From Stutzerimonas degradans (GTDB taxonomy: Bacteria > Pseudomonadota > Gammaproteobacteria > Pseudomonadales > Pseudomonadaceae), in assembly GCF_024448505.1 (NCBI RefSeq), contig NZ_JAMOHV010000017.1:1-64000 (forward strand): DNA of 64,000 bases. The letters run 5' to 3'. The notes below the pieces were generated by a model. It saw nothing but the letters and a program-made list of their open reading frames with translations, had not been told where the DNA came from and ran no database searches. Shown here piece after piece: positions 7,733 to 15,655 of this stretch (position 1 is its first letter; every line of letters starts with the position of its first letter). The position numbers and the translations under genes were made by a program.

Positions 7733-9223
7733 CTACAGCGCCGACAGCGCGCGGTATTCGTCCTGAGCGAGCTGATCGGTCATGCCGCTGACAAGGTCCT
7801 GCAGCAGACGGCTGCGGTAGTAGAACTCCCACAGCGGAAAGTCCGGCGAAGCCTGCGGCACATCCTTCAGCGCCTCGTGATAGGCCTTGACCAGCTGATC
7901 GGGCAGGCGACGGGCAAGCATCTGCAGTTGCGGCTCGCGCCGACAGTCGCCGGCGGCCAGCGCACGGAAGGTCGCCGGCGCAACCCGTAGCAACGCGCCA
8001 TAGCCATCCAACAGTCCCTGGAGGATGCGATAGCCCTGCAGTTGCAGTGTTTCCACTTCGCGATGGCAGAACACCCGATCCATCGCCACGTCCTTGAAGG
8101 TCTGCACGATGGCGTTCGGCAGGCTGCGATCCTCCAGCAACGCTCGATCCAGCGTGCCGTGATAGATCGCTTCGATGTTGTCGATGAACTGCCGCGCGGC
8201 GTGCTGTACCAGCGGGTGAATCATCGTCACCCGCAGCCAGATGAAGAATTCGCCGGTCTTGTTGATCGGCTCACGCCCGGCGCGCTCCAGTGCGTAGCCA
8301 ACCATGCTGCGGAAGCTGCGCTCGGCACCGGGAATCGGCTCATCCAGCGCACCATGCTCGGCGAACTTGACCAGTAACAGCTGCGCCAACTGCTCGATGG
8401 TGAAGATGCCCTTCTCCACCGAGTCCTCGATATCGGCCAAGCAGTAGGCGATGTCATCCGCGGCCTCCATGATGTAGGCGAGCGGATGGCGGCTACCGGG
8501 TTGCAAGTCGAGCACCTGCTGCAATTGCTCGATGAACGGCTGCTCCGACAGGTAGAAACCGGGCTTTTTCTGCAGATAAGCGCCGGGGCTGCCTCGCGGC
8601 GGACGCTCGGCATACGCGGCACGCACGTACTTGAGCAGTCCGGCGGTCTGGGTATAGGTCAGATTCAACCGCAACAGACTCACTACCAGACGGATCGCCT
8701 GAGCGTTGCCCTCGAAGCGCTTGAGGTCGGCCAGCATGCGCGCGCGTAGCTCGGCATCGCCTTGCCCATGCGGCACCGCGGCGGCAAACAGCTCGTCGAG
8801 GTGACGTGCGAACCATTCGCCGATCGCGAATTCGCCGAAATGGCCGAAGGGTGGATTGCCGATGTCGTGCATCAGGCAGGCCATCTCCACCAGGGTCTGC
8901 AGCACGTTTTCCAGCCCATCCAGACCGTAGTCCGAGGCTCTGGCACCCAGTTGCTTGTACAGCGTGCGGACGATGAACCGGCCGGTCTGCTGCACCTCCA
9001 GCGAATGCGTGAGGCGGCTGCGCACCGCGGCGTTGCGCTCCAGCGGAAAGACCTGCGTCTTCTGCTGCAGCCGACGCACGGCAGCGGAATTGATGATACG
9101 GCCACGATCGCTTTCCAGCTGATCGAGGATTGCAGCAATGTCGCCGTCGCTCGCCTTCATGCCGGCCTCGACCCTGCCGTAGGGACGTTGGCGGGAAATC
9201 TTTTCCTTGAAATCAACCGGCAT
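7733..9223 (-). CDS. dgt: Deoxyguanosinetriphosphate triphosphohydrolase (dGTPase)
   Basis: This HD-domain enzyme has 496 residues. The family hydrolyses dGTP (or other dNTPs) to the nucleoside and triphosphate and so affects dNTP pools. The HD metal site is clear: His73 in LTHSLEV, His119-Asp120 in LMHDIGN, and His128 in FGHFGE, with a later EAADDIAYC motif. The start MPVDFKEK at 9223 matches the family N-terminus; the frame stays open about 120 bp further upstream, but this extension looks non-coding. The length is that of the E. coli-type enzyme. Confidence 0.92.
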   Translation of the reverse strand: MPVDFKEKISRQRPYGRVEAGMKASDGDIAAILDQLESDRGRIINSAAVRRLQQKTQVFPLERNAAVRSRLTHSLEVQQTGRFIVRTLYKQLGARASDYGLDGLENVLQTLVEMACLMHDIGNPPFGHFGEFAIGEWFARHLDELFAAAVPHGQGDAELRARMLADLKRFEGNAQAIRLVVSLLRLNLTYTQTAGLLKYVRAAYAERPPRGSPGAYLQKKPGFYLSEQPFIEQLQQVLDLQPGSRHPLAYIMEAADDIAYCLADIEDSVEKGIFTIEQLAQLLLVKFAEHGALDEPIPGAERSFRSMVGYALERAGREPINKTGEFFIWLRVTMIHPLVQHAARQFIDNIEAIYHGTLDRALLEDRSLPNAIVQTFKDVAMDRVFCHREVETLQLQGYRILQGLLDGYGALLRVAPATFRALAAGDCRREPQLQMLARRLPDQLVKAYHEALKDVPQASPDFPLWEFYYRSRLLQDLVSGMTDQLAQDEYRALSAL

Positions 9224-9344
9224 AGCTCGCACTCGCGCAACGGAAAGCGCCGAGCCTAACGCGCTGTCGCCGCGATACCAAGCGTGGGGCTGGCATTGGC
9301 GCACGGGCTCTGCTATCCAGTCGCCCAAATCGACAGGAGGCCCC

Positions 9345-9563
9345 ATGAAACGAGCGGATCTCCATCAGCAGAACGCAGCACGCGCCCAGGCCGAAGCACA
9401 GCGACTGCTCGACCAGCACGCTACGCTGGGTGCGCAATGGCTCGCTTGGGTCGCGACCGAGCTTTATCGGCTCAGTCCCGCCGAATACGCCTCGATGGTC
9501 CGTCGCGAACTCGAGCGGCTCAGCCGCGAACCCGAGAATGAGCGCAGCCGCCCGTCTCGCTGA
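9345..9563 (+). CDS. Hypothetical 72-residue helical protein
   Basis: An AGGAGG ribosome site stands 4 bases before the ATG, one of the strongest in the window, which supports a real gene. The product is hydrophilic and predicted helical, rich in Ala, Gln, Glu and Arg, beginning MKRADLHQQNAARAQAEAQ with SPAEYASMVRREL later. It has no signal peptide or membrane segment and no family I can name. It is divergent from dgt, 121 bp away, and followed by another small gene. Confidence 0.65.
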   Translation: MKRADLHQQNAARAQAEAQRLLDQHATLGAQWLAWVATELYRLSPAEYASMVRRELERLSREPENERSRPSR

Positions 9564-9679
9564 ACAGGCTGCCTGACGACAGCGGGTCCATACTGTTTAG
9601 GCAGGCAGGCGCGGTTCGACCATTCGCCCCGTCCCGCCGAGTCGAAGTACCCAGCCACTTACCGTCCGAGGTGAACATC

Positions 9680-9811
9680 ATGAGCAAGGGTATGGATACG
9701 AAGAAGCAGGCCAAGAAGAAGCCGCTAAAAACCGCTCAGGAAAAACGCCTGGCCAAGCGCGCCAGGAAGAGCGGCTCCACGCTCCTGGGCAGCCACACCG
9801 CAACCCACTAG
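9680..9811 (+). CDS. Small lysine-rich basic protein (43 residues)
   Basis: The ORF starts MSKGMDTKKQAKKKPLKTAQ and is very basic through residue 30, ending in an uncharged tail SGSTLLGSHTATH. GAGGTG lies 6 bases before the ATG, and a hairpin follows 20 bp after the stop. Composition suggests nucleic-acid binding, but no fold is recognisable. I have the impression that similar short basic proteins occur in other pseudomonads. It is too short for routine ORF calling and is easily missed. Confidence 0.6.
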   Translation: MSKGMDTKKQAKKKPLKTAQEKRLAKRARKSGSTLLGSHTATH

Positions 9812-9830
9812 GCGACACTCCCGCCAGACA

Positions 9831-9853
9831 CGCCCCGCACGCTGCGGGGCGTT
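9831..9853. terminator. Stem-loop between convergent genes (9811 and 9872)
   Basis: CGCCCCGCA (9831-9839) pairs with TGCGGGGCG (9843-9851) around a 3-nt loop. It has only a short T tail, but lies between a plus-strand and a minus-strand gene end, so it may stop transcription from both sides. Confidence 0.65.
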
Positions 9854-9871
9854 CGGCCTCGGCGATCAGCA

Positions 9872-10762
9872 TTACGAGCGCGCTCCGAGCGGACGCATGA
9901 GCCCGACCAGCCGCGCACCACCGACATTGACCAGCAACCCCAGCATGACCAGCAGGGCACCGGTCATCTGCAGCGCATCGAGGCGCTCGCCGAGCAACAG
10001 CACCGACGACGACAGTCCAACCACCGGCACCAGCAGCGAGAACGGCGCCACCTGGCTCGCCGGATAGCGCGACAACAGTCGACTCCACAGGCTGTAGCCA
10101 AGAATGGTCGCCCCGAACGACAGATAGGCCAGCACCAACAAGGACTTCAGGCCGAAGCCCTGCAGTGCGGTCTCGATGGCTACCGGCCCTTCCAGCCACC
10201 ACGACAGCCCCAGAAACGGCAACGGTGGCACCAGGCTGCCCCACACCACCAGGCCAACCAGATTCACATCGCCAATCTTGCGCGTCACGACGTTGCCCAG
10301 CGCCCACATCGACGCTGCGCCGATGGTCAGCATGAAGCCAGCCAGCGTCATGCCCTGCCCGCTCTGCGCGCCGATCAGCGCCAGCCCGCCGGCGGCAACC
10401 AGCAATCCCAACAGATTGACGGAACGCACCCGCTCGCCCAGCAGCAGCGCGGCAAAGAACAGCGTGAAGAACGCCTGCGACTGCAGAACCAGCGAAGCCA
10501 GCCCGGCGGGCATGCCTACCTTCATTGCCGAGAACAGGAACGCGAACTGTCCCAGTGAAATGGTCAGGCCATAGGCCAACAACCAGCGCAACGGCACCCG
10601 CGGCGGCCTGATGAAGAAAACCGCCGGCAACGCCGCCAGCAAAAAGCGCAACGCCCCAAGCAGCATGGGCGGCACATCTTGCAACCCCACCATGATGACG
10701 ACGAAGTTCAAGCCCCAGACCACGATCACGACCAGAGCGAGCAACAGATCTCTCGGCGACAT
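9872..10762 (-). CDS. EamA-family drug/metabolite exporter
   Basis: This inner-membrane transporter of 296 residues has ten hydrophobic segments in two EamA repeats (about 1-135 and 145-285). The first starts LLLALVVIVVWGLNFVV. LGER motifs (GERVRS, GERLDA) sit before the last helices of each repeat, as is usual in the DMT superfamily. The closest known type is E. coli EamA, which exports O-acetylserine and cysteine; substrate here is not shown. It is divergent from the YebC-like gene, with a 176-bp intergenic region. Confidence 0.85.
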   Translation of the reverse strand: MSPRDLLLALVVIVVWGLNFVVIMVGLQDVPPMLLGALRFLLAALPAVFFIRPPRVPLRWLLAYGLTISLGQFAFLFSAMKVGMPAGLASLVLQSQAFFTLFFAALLLGERVRSVNLLGLLVAAGGLALIGAQSGQGMTLAGFMLTIGAASMWALGNVVTRKIGDVNLVGLVVWGSLVPPLPFLGLSWWLEGPVAIETALQGFGLKSLLVLAYLSFGATILGYSLWSRLLSRYPASQVAPFSLLVPVVGLSSSVLLLGERLDALQMTGALLVMLGLLVNVGGARLVGLMRPLGARS

Positions 10763-10938
10763 GACACCCCACCCCGCATCGGGTAAAGAATCATTAGAGC
10801 CGCTGTCCGGCCGGGCCTCTCCGTACAGTGAACAGGCATTTCGTCGATACAGTTCGCCGCCATTCGCCGCATACAGATGCCGCCGGAACGGCGACCAGCT
10901 AGAATTCGCCGCTCGAACGACCTCACACGAGACAGGCT

Positions 10939-11637
10939 ATGGGCGCACAGTGGAAAGCGAAACATAAGGAAGCGGCAGCGAACGCCAAAGGACGGATCTT
11001 CGGCAAGCTGTCGAAGGAAATCATGATTGCCGCCCGCAGCGGCGCCGACCCTGACATGAACCCCCGTCTGCGTCTGGTAGTCGAGCAGGCCAAGAAGGCC
11101 TCCATGCCCAAAGACACCCTGGAGCGTGCCATCAAGAAAGGCGCGGGGCTGAGCGGTGAGGTCGTCCATTACGAGCGCACCCTCTACGAAGGCTTCGCGC
11201 CGCATCAGGTTCCGCTGATCGTCGAGTGCCTCACCGACAACCTCAACCGCACCGTGGCGGAAATCCGCGTGCTGTTCCGCAAGGGCCAGCTGGGTTCCTC
11301 CGGTTCGGTGAGCTGGGATTTCGACCATGTTGGCATGATCGAGGCGGCCCCCGAAGGCGATGCCGATCCCGAAATGGCCGCCATCGAGGCCGGCGCACAG
11401 GATTTCGAAGCGGCAGATGAAGGTGCCACGCTGTTCATCACCGAGCCTACCGACCTCGATGCGGTGTGCAAGGCACTGCCGGAATTCGGCTTCACCGTGC
11501 AATCGGCACAGCTGGGCTATCGACCGAAAAATCCGGTCAGCCTGTCGGGAGCCGAGCTGGAGGAAGTCGAAGCGTTCCTCGAAGCCATCGATGCACACGA
11601 CGATGTCCAGCATGTCTACGTCGGTCTGGCCGGCTGA
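10939..11637 (+). CDS. YebC/PmpR-family protein (divergent YeeN-like paralogue)
   Basis: The protein has 232 residues and the YebC domain order. An N-terminal helical domain carries [18 protein letters not shown] (about 19-36). It is followed by [21 protein letters not shown] and, in the second domain, [17 protein letters not shown]. The family covers transcriptional regulators and translation factors that relieve stalling at polyproline. The N-terminus [14 protein letters not shown] differs from canonical MAGHSKWANI, so this is the YeeN-like branch rather than the yebC beside ruvC. The downstream HNH gene is 48 bp away. Confidence 0.85.
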   Translation: MGAQWKAKHKEAAANAKGRIFGKLSKEIMIAARSGADPDMNPRLRLVVEQAKKASMPKDTLERAIKKGAGLSGEVVHYERTLYEGFAPHQVPLIVECLTDNLNRTVAEIRVLFRKGQLGSSGSVSWDFDHVGMIEAAPEGDADPEMAAIEAGAQDFEAADEGATLFITEPTDLDAVCKALPEFGFTVQSAQLGYRPKNPVSLSGAELEEVEAFLEAIDAHDDVQHVYVGLAG

Positions 11638-11685
11638 CGTACGACGCACCTTCACCGTGAACAGACTTCAGCGAGCGGACCAGCC

Positions 11686-12027
11686 ATGAGCACGAACAAG
11701 CCAACCACGCCCTACAGCCAGCGCGAGCAGGGTTATCGGGAAAAGGCGTTGAAGATGTATCCCTGGGTCTGCGGACGTTGCGCGCGGGAGTTTTCCGGCA
11801 AGCGTCTCAGCGAGTTGACGGTCCATCACAAGGACCATAATCACGACAACAACCCGGAGGACGGTTCCAACTGGGAGCTGCTCTGCCTGTACTGTCACGA
11901 TAACGAACATTCCCGCTATACGGACAATCAGTACCAGGCAGAGGCCCGCCCCGGCAGCGACCTGGGGCCAAAGGAAACCTTCAAGGCCTTCGCCAACCTG
12001 GCCGATCTGCTCAAGAGCAAGCAATGA
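11686..12027 (+). CDS. yajD: YajD-type HNH nuclease family protein
   Basis: This small HNH protein has 113 residues. A zinc-binding pair CGRC (about 29-32) and a second pair CLYC (about 67-70) frame the HNH core LTVHHKDHNHDNNPED. The Asn and His ligands of the beta-beta-alpha metal fold are present. YajD is widely conserved, but its cellular substrate is unknown. It follows the YebC-like gene by 48 bp on the same strand, so they are probably cotranscribed. It converges with the universal stress protein gene. Confidence 0.85.
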   Translation: MSTNKPTTPYSQREQGYREKALKMYPWVCGRCAREFSGKRLSELTVHHKDHNHDNNPEDGSNWELLCLYCHDNEHSRYTDNQYQAEARPGSDLGPKETFKAFANLADLLKSKQ

Positions 12028-12031
12028 CGAA

Positions 12032-12048
12032 GGGCGGCCAAGCCGCCC
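12032..12048. terminator. Short GC hairpin between convergent yajD and usp
   Basis: GGGCGGC (12032-12038) pairs with GCCGCCC (12042-12048) around CAA. It has no T-run and fills the 27-bp gap between two convergent stop codons. It could be a weak bidirectional terminator or only protect the 3' end. Confidence 0.45.
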
Positions 12049-12054
12049 GAGCCG

Positions 12055-12486
12055 TCACTTGACCAGCAGAACCGGAACGGTCACCTCGTGGATAACCCGG
12101 GTCGCCACGGAGCCCAGCACCAGTCCGGTGAAACTGCCCAGCCCGCGCGTCCCCATCACCACGGTATCGCAACCCAAACGCTTGACCGCATCGTTGATCT
12201 GCTCGGAGACGTTGCCAAGCACCGCATGGGTTGCATAGGTGATTCCGGCAGCCTTCAGCTTCTGTGCGGCCTCGTCGAGCACTTCCTGAGCTTGCGCCAT
12301 CAGGCCGGCGTTGAGATCGTCGATCAGGCTGGCGGTAACGTATTCGCCGTAAATGATGGGCTCGTGCTGGACATTCAGTACCTGCACCTGCAGCGGCAAC
12401 GACGTATCGCGAACCAGATCGATCACATACTGCAGCGCGCGTTTGGCGTTTTCCGAACCATCGAATGCAAGCAGAATATTGCGCAT
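12055..12486 (-). CDS. Universal stress protein (UspA family)
   Basis: This 143-residue Usp domain starts MRNILLAFDGSENA. The C-terminal nucleotide-binding pattern G-2x-G-9x-G-S is intact in GTRGLGSFTGLVLGS, so it is probably an ATP-binding Usp. GGAGGT lies 4 bases upstream of the ATG, which fixes the start. It is divergent from a truncated haemoglobin. A sequence resembling an Anr/FNR site lies between them (12561-12574), which would fit the known induction of several Pseudomonas Usp genes under low oxygen. Confidence 0.9.
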   Translation of the reverse strand: MRNILLAFDGSENAKRALQYVIDLVRDTSLPLQVQVLNVQHEPIIYGEYVTASLIDDLNAGLMAQAQEVLDEAAQKLKAAGITYATHAVLGNVSEQINDAVKRLGCDTVVMGTRGLGSFTGLVLGSVATRVIHEVTVPVLLVK

Positions 12487-12560
12487 AGACACCTCCCTTG
12501 TTGAGTGAACTTGAGCATAGCCCAGCAGCATGACAGCGGCTCGCCACCATCGAGGCTGTC

Positions 12561-12574
12561 TTGATCTGGCGCAA
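12561..12574. promoter_or_regulatory. Anr/FNR-like half-palindrome between usp and the haemoglobin gene
   Basis: TTGATCTGGCGCAA matches the TTGAT-N4-ATCAA consensus perfectly in one half and in 3 of 5 bases in the other. It lies about 81 bp from the usp start and 50 bp from the haemoglobin start. A possible usp -10, TATGCT, is at 12514-12519 on the minus strand. The site is imperfect and could be chance. Confidence 0.35.
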
Positions 12575-12616
12575 GCAGGCATCATTTCAGGCTAATCACG
12601 CGACGCGGAGGTAAGC

Positions 12617-13057
12617 ATGACAACCCCTGAAACTCCCCCTTTCGGCACCGCCGACGCCTCGTTCCAGGCAGCGGGCGGCACTGCCGGCATCGAGCGGCTG
12701 GTAGATGATTTCTATCACGCCATGAATCAACTCCCACAGGCAGCGGGTATTCGCGCCATGTACCCCGAAGACCTGACATTGCCACGCGAGAAACTGGCCG
12801 CGTTCCTCAGCGGCTGGCTGGGCGGGCCGCGTCACTATGCGCAAAAATTCGGTCCGATCAGCATTCCGCAATTCCATACACGTTGGGAGGTCGGCGACGC
12901 CGAGCGCGACGCCTGGCTCGACTGCATGGCCTACGCCATTGCACGACAGCCCTATTCCGCCGAATTCGCCGAATACCTGCTCCGACAGCTGCGCGTACCC
13001 GCCCAGCGTATTCTCCAGGCGCAGCCAGCGCATGGCTGCCCAGGCACACGGCAATAA
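12617..13057 (+). CDS. Group II truncated haemoglobin
   Basis: This 146-residue globin of the 2-over-2 type aligns to the group II signature. The proximal-histidine region reads FHTRWEVGDAERDAWLDCM, with His87 in the haem-ligand position. Upstream are the helix B Tyr in DFYHAM and the WLGGPRHY loop. Such globins bind O2 or NO and are linked to oxygen handling, NO resistance or peroxide metabolism. The C-terminus past residue 130 is an extra tail. It is divergent from a universal stress protein, possibly sharing an Anr-like site. Confidence 0.88.
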   Translation: MTTPETPPFGTADASFQAAGGTAGIERLVDDFYHAMNQLPQAAGIRAMYPEDLTLPREKLAAFLSGWLGGPRHYAQKFGPISIPQFHTRWEVGDAERDAWLDCMAYAIARQPYSAEFAEYLLRQLRVPAQRILQAQPAHGCPGTRQ

Positions 13058-13148
13058 CGCAGCGCAGCTTCACGATGCAGCTTCGTCAGGCTTCGATACA
13101 GATGACTCGAACGCTAGACTAGGCGGTCTCGAACACCAGCGGACGGCC

Positions 13149-14018
13149 ATGTCAGCCCTAGAATTCCTGCAGCTCTCTGCCGCGCAGCACCCCCTGATCG
13201 TGAAGTTCTACCGCACCCATCACAGTCGCAACCGGGTTCGACCACAGGCGCGATGCTGGGTTGTGCGGCGACGAGGCGAGATCATTGGTGGGCTGTGCCT
13301 GACACCCGTGGCGTACGGGCATTTCCTGACCGGCCTGCTGATCGCTCCAGATGAGCGCAACCAGGGCATCGGCGCACAATTGATGCGGCAGGCGCTGAAG
13401 GACATCCAGCAGCCGATCTGGCTGTTCTGCCAGCCACGTCTTTATGCTTTTTATGCACGTCTCGGGTTCACCCTAGCCAGCACCTTGCCCGAAGCGCTGG
13501 CCGACCGGCTGGCACGCTACCAGCGAACCAAAACATTGATTGCTCTTCAACGCAACGCCCGGATGGCCACCTTGCCCAGACCAACGCTGACGATATCCAT
13601 TGCCTGCCTGTTCGACGACTCTGGCCGCATCCTCGTCGTGCGCAAGCGCGGCAGCGTCTATTTCATGTTGCCCGGCGGCAAGTCGGAGCCAGGTGAAACA
13701 CCCATCCAGACGCTGCAACGGGAACTGTGGGAAGAGCTGGGGTTGCAGCTGGCTGAAAGCGAGTTCCAGTCGCTCGGTCATCATTCAGCGCCAGCCGCGA
13801 ATGAGCCGGGACACTGGGTCGAAGCGGAGGTGTTCCAAGCGTCCCTTACCCAGGCCGTAAAGGTGCAGGCGGAACTGGAGGAGTTGGACTGGCTGGGCTT
13901 GCCACCTGCGCGTACCGAGCATCTGGCACCGCTGCTGCGTGAAAAAATTCTACCGCTCCTGCTGGAGCGCGAAGACCAGCTCTCGCTGCGCTTTACACAA
14001 CCTGCAGCGACTGATTAA
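13149..14018 (+). CDS. Fused GNAT acetyltransferase - Nudix hydrolase
   Basis: Two domains share one uninterrupted frame of 289 residues. The N-terminal GNAT domain (about 1-135) has the acetyl-CoA loop APDERNQGIGAQLM near 66-79, and RLYAFYARLGF near 97-107. The C-terminal Nudix domain (about 143-280) has a complete Nudix box at 177-199, fitting G-x5-E-x7-REL-x-EE-x-G-L. The ATG at 13149 is the first plausible start after the haemoglobin stop, 91 bp upstream; the frame also runs back through the haemoglobin gene, but that part is a shadow. The substrates of both domains are unknown. Confidence 0.85.
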   Translation: MSALEFLQLSAAQHPLIVKFYRTHHSRNRVRPQARCWVVRRRGEIIGGLCLTPVAYGHFLTGLLIAPDERNQGIGAQLMRQALKDIQQPIWLFCQPRLYAFYARLGFTLASTLPEALADRLARYQRTKTLIALQRNARMATLPRPTLTISIACLFDDSGRILVVRKRGSVYFMLPGGKSEPGETPIQTLQRELWEELGLQLAESEFQSLGHHSAPAANEPGHWVEAEVFQASLTQAVKVQAELEELDWLGLPPARTEHLAPLLREKILPLLLEREDQLSLRFTQPAATD

Positions 14019-14098
14019 AGAACTGCCGTCAAACCTGATCGGCGCGACTGCGCTTGCGGCAAGCCGTGGGTTCGACACTGCGCTACTTTTTTTCGGGC

Positions 14099-14232
14099 AA
14101 AAAAAGGGGCGGGAGTTTATCCCCGCCCGTCTTCTTCCCTGCTCCCTGTCGTCCATCATCTTCCTGATGAAATCGCTCCGCGATTATTCCTTGGCCCTCA
14201 TCCCTGCTGACCCGTGCTTATCCATAAGCACG
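14099..14232 (-). ncRNA. rsmZ: RsmZ-type small RNA (RsmA/CsrA-sequestering)
   Basis: The transcript on the minus strand holds eight GGA motifs before its terminator. Three lie in hairpin loops: GTGCTTATGGATAAGCAC (14214-14231), AATCGC-GGA-GCGATT (14171-14185) and CATC-AGGAA-GATG (14157-14169). It ends in a GC stem, GGGCGGG with CCCGCCC, and seven T (14099-14105). The location directly downstream of rpoS, the length of about 130 nt, a TAATAT -10 (14239-14244) and a perfect GacA box about 180 bp upstream are all as in other pseudomonads. RsmZ titrates RsmA/RsmE and relieves translational repression. The 5' end is estimated. Confidence 0.88.
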
Positions 14233-14404
14233 AAGGGGATATTAATGACTTTAAGGGCGTCGACAACTCGCAGAGGTTCGCGCACCGGCGACATTCAACG
14301 CTTCGCGCCCTGAAAAAATTTCTTTTAAATCAGATAGATAAGAACAGTCTTGACCGACTCGGAGAAAATGCAGCAGCGTGATTTCACGCTTCTCCTACAG
14401 TTCT

Positions 14405-14422
14405 TGTAAGTAAATGCTTACA
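14405..14422 (-). promoter_or_regulatory. GacA upstream activating sequence for rsmZ
   Basis: TGTAAG-N6-CTTACA is a perfect 18-bp match to the GacA box. It is centred about 182 bp upstream of the inferred rsmZ start, the usual distance for rsmZ. It lies in the otherwise gene-free stretch 14019-14562, which holds only this site, rsmZ and an rpoS 3' hairpin. Confidence 0.9.
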
Positions 14423-14522
14423 AAAGAAAGCGACATGCAGGAAATTTTCGACGCCCCCGATTAATTCCATCGACCGTTAACCGTTAAAACCGCAAAGGGG
14501 CATCACGGCGCAGGCCAGCGCA

Positions 14523-14548
14523 TCGGCCCGGCAGAGTGGCCGGGCCGA
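14523..14548 (-). terminator. GC-rich stem-loop after rpoS
   Basis: TCGGCCCGGC (14523-14532) pairs perfectly with GCCGGGCCGA (14539-14548) around a 6-nt loop, 14 bp past the rpoS stop. No T-run follows on the minus strand, so it may stabilise the rpoS 3' end rather than terminate alone. Confidence 0.6.
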
Positions 14549-14562
14549 CAGCGGGGAACTCC

Positions 14563-15558
14563 CTACTGGAACAGCGCGTCGCTAGAAAGACCGTTGCGCT
14601 CCAAAATCTCGCGCAACCGCCGCAACGCTTCGACTTGAATTTGCCGAACGCGCTCGCGCGTCAGGCCAATCTCCTGCCCGACCTCCTCCAGCGTGCAACT
14701 CTCATGACCGCGCAGCCCGAAACGACGGACGACCACTTCACGCTGCTTTTCGGTCAGATCGGAAAGCCACTGGTCGATGCTGGCCGACAGGTCGTCATCG
14801 AGAAGCAGCTCGCAGGGATCGCTCGGTTTGTCATCCGTCAAGGTGTCGAGCAAGGTTTTGTCGGTATCCGGCCCAAGCGACACGTCTACCGAGGTAACGC
14901 GCTCATTGAGTCCGAGCATGCGCTTCACCTCGGCCACCGGCTTCTCCAGCAGGTTGGCGATTTCTTCGGGGCTGGGCTCGTGATCAAGCTTCTGGGTCAG
15001 CTCTCTGGCCGCGCGCAGGTAGACGTTGAGCTCTTTGACCACATGAATCGGCAGGCGGATGGTGCGGGTCTGGTTCATGATCGCCCGCTCGATCGTCTGC
15101 CGAATCCACCAGGTGGCATAGGTCGAGAAGCGGAAACCACGCTCGGGATCGAACTTCTCGACCGCGCGGATCAGGCCCAGGTTGCCCTCCTCTACCAGAT
15201 CGAGCAGCGACAGGCCGCGATTGACGTAACGTCGGGCGATCTTGACGACCAGTCGCAGGTTGCTTTCGATCATGCGCTTGCGCCCCGCCGGATCGCCCTT
15301 GCGCGCCAGGCGGGCGAAATGAACTTCTTCTTCGGGGGTCAGGAGGGGGGAAAAACCGATTTCGTTGAGATACAACTGCGTGGCGTCGAGCGCGCGGTTG
15401 TAATCGATGAACTTGTGTTGCTTGCTGGCCGCGAGCTTGCCTTTGCTACTCGCGGGACTTCGATGCGCCTCGCCAACCGTCTCGAAGTCCAGGGTGGGTT
15501 CCATGAGCAGAACCTCGTCGTCAACGTCAAACTCCAGCGCTTTTTTTTCGAGTGCCAT
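14563..15558 (-). CDS. rpoS: RNA polymerase sigma factor RpoS
   Basis: This stationary-phase/general stress sigma factor has 331 residues. Region 1.2 has [16 protein letters not shown] and region 2 has [17 protein letters not shown] with the -10-binding [13 protein letters not shown]. Region 4.2 has the [22 protein letters not shown]. The N-terminal acidic part is typical of Pseudomonas RpoS. nlpD lies 97 bp upstream on the same strand, and a PsrA-type box inside nlpD (15962-15975) marks the likely main rpoS promoter. rsmZ lies downstream. Confidence 0.98.
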   Translation of the reverse strand: MALEKKALEFDVDDEVLLMEPTLDFETVGEAHRSPASSKGKLAASKQHKFIDYNRALDATQLYLNEIGFSPLLTPEEEVHFARLARKGDPAGRKRMIESNLRLVVKIARRYVNRGLSLLDLVEEGNLGLIRAVEKFDPERGFRFSTYATWWIRQTIERAIMNQTRTIRLPIHVVKELNVYLRAARELTQKLDHEPSPEEIANLLEKPVAEVKRMLGLNERVTSVDVSLGPDTDKTLLDTLTDDKPSDPCELLLDDDLSASIDQWLSDLTEKQREVVVRRFGLRGHESCTLEEVGQEIGLTRERVRQIQVEALRRLREILERNGLSSDALFQ

Positions 15559-15655
15559 TTTTATTGTCCCGTTCTGAGTTCGACAACGGGCTCAGGCGAC
15601 GCGCGATCCTTGGCGAAACCAGAGCCCATCCTACGTGGAACGGGTGGCCGTCAGG

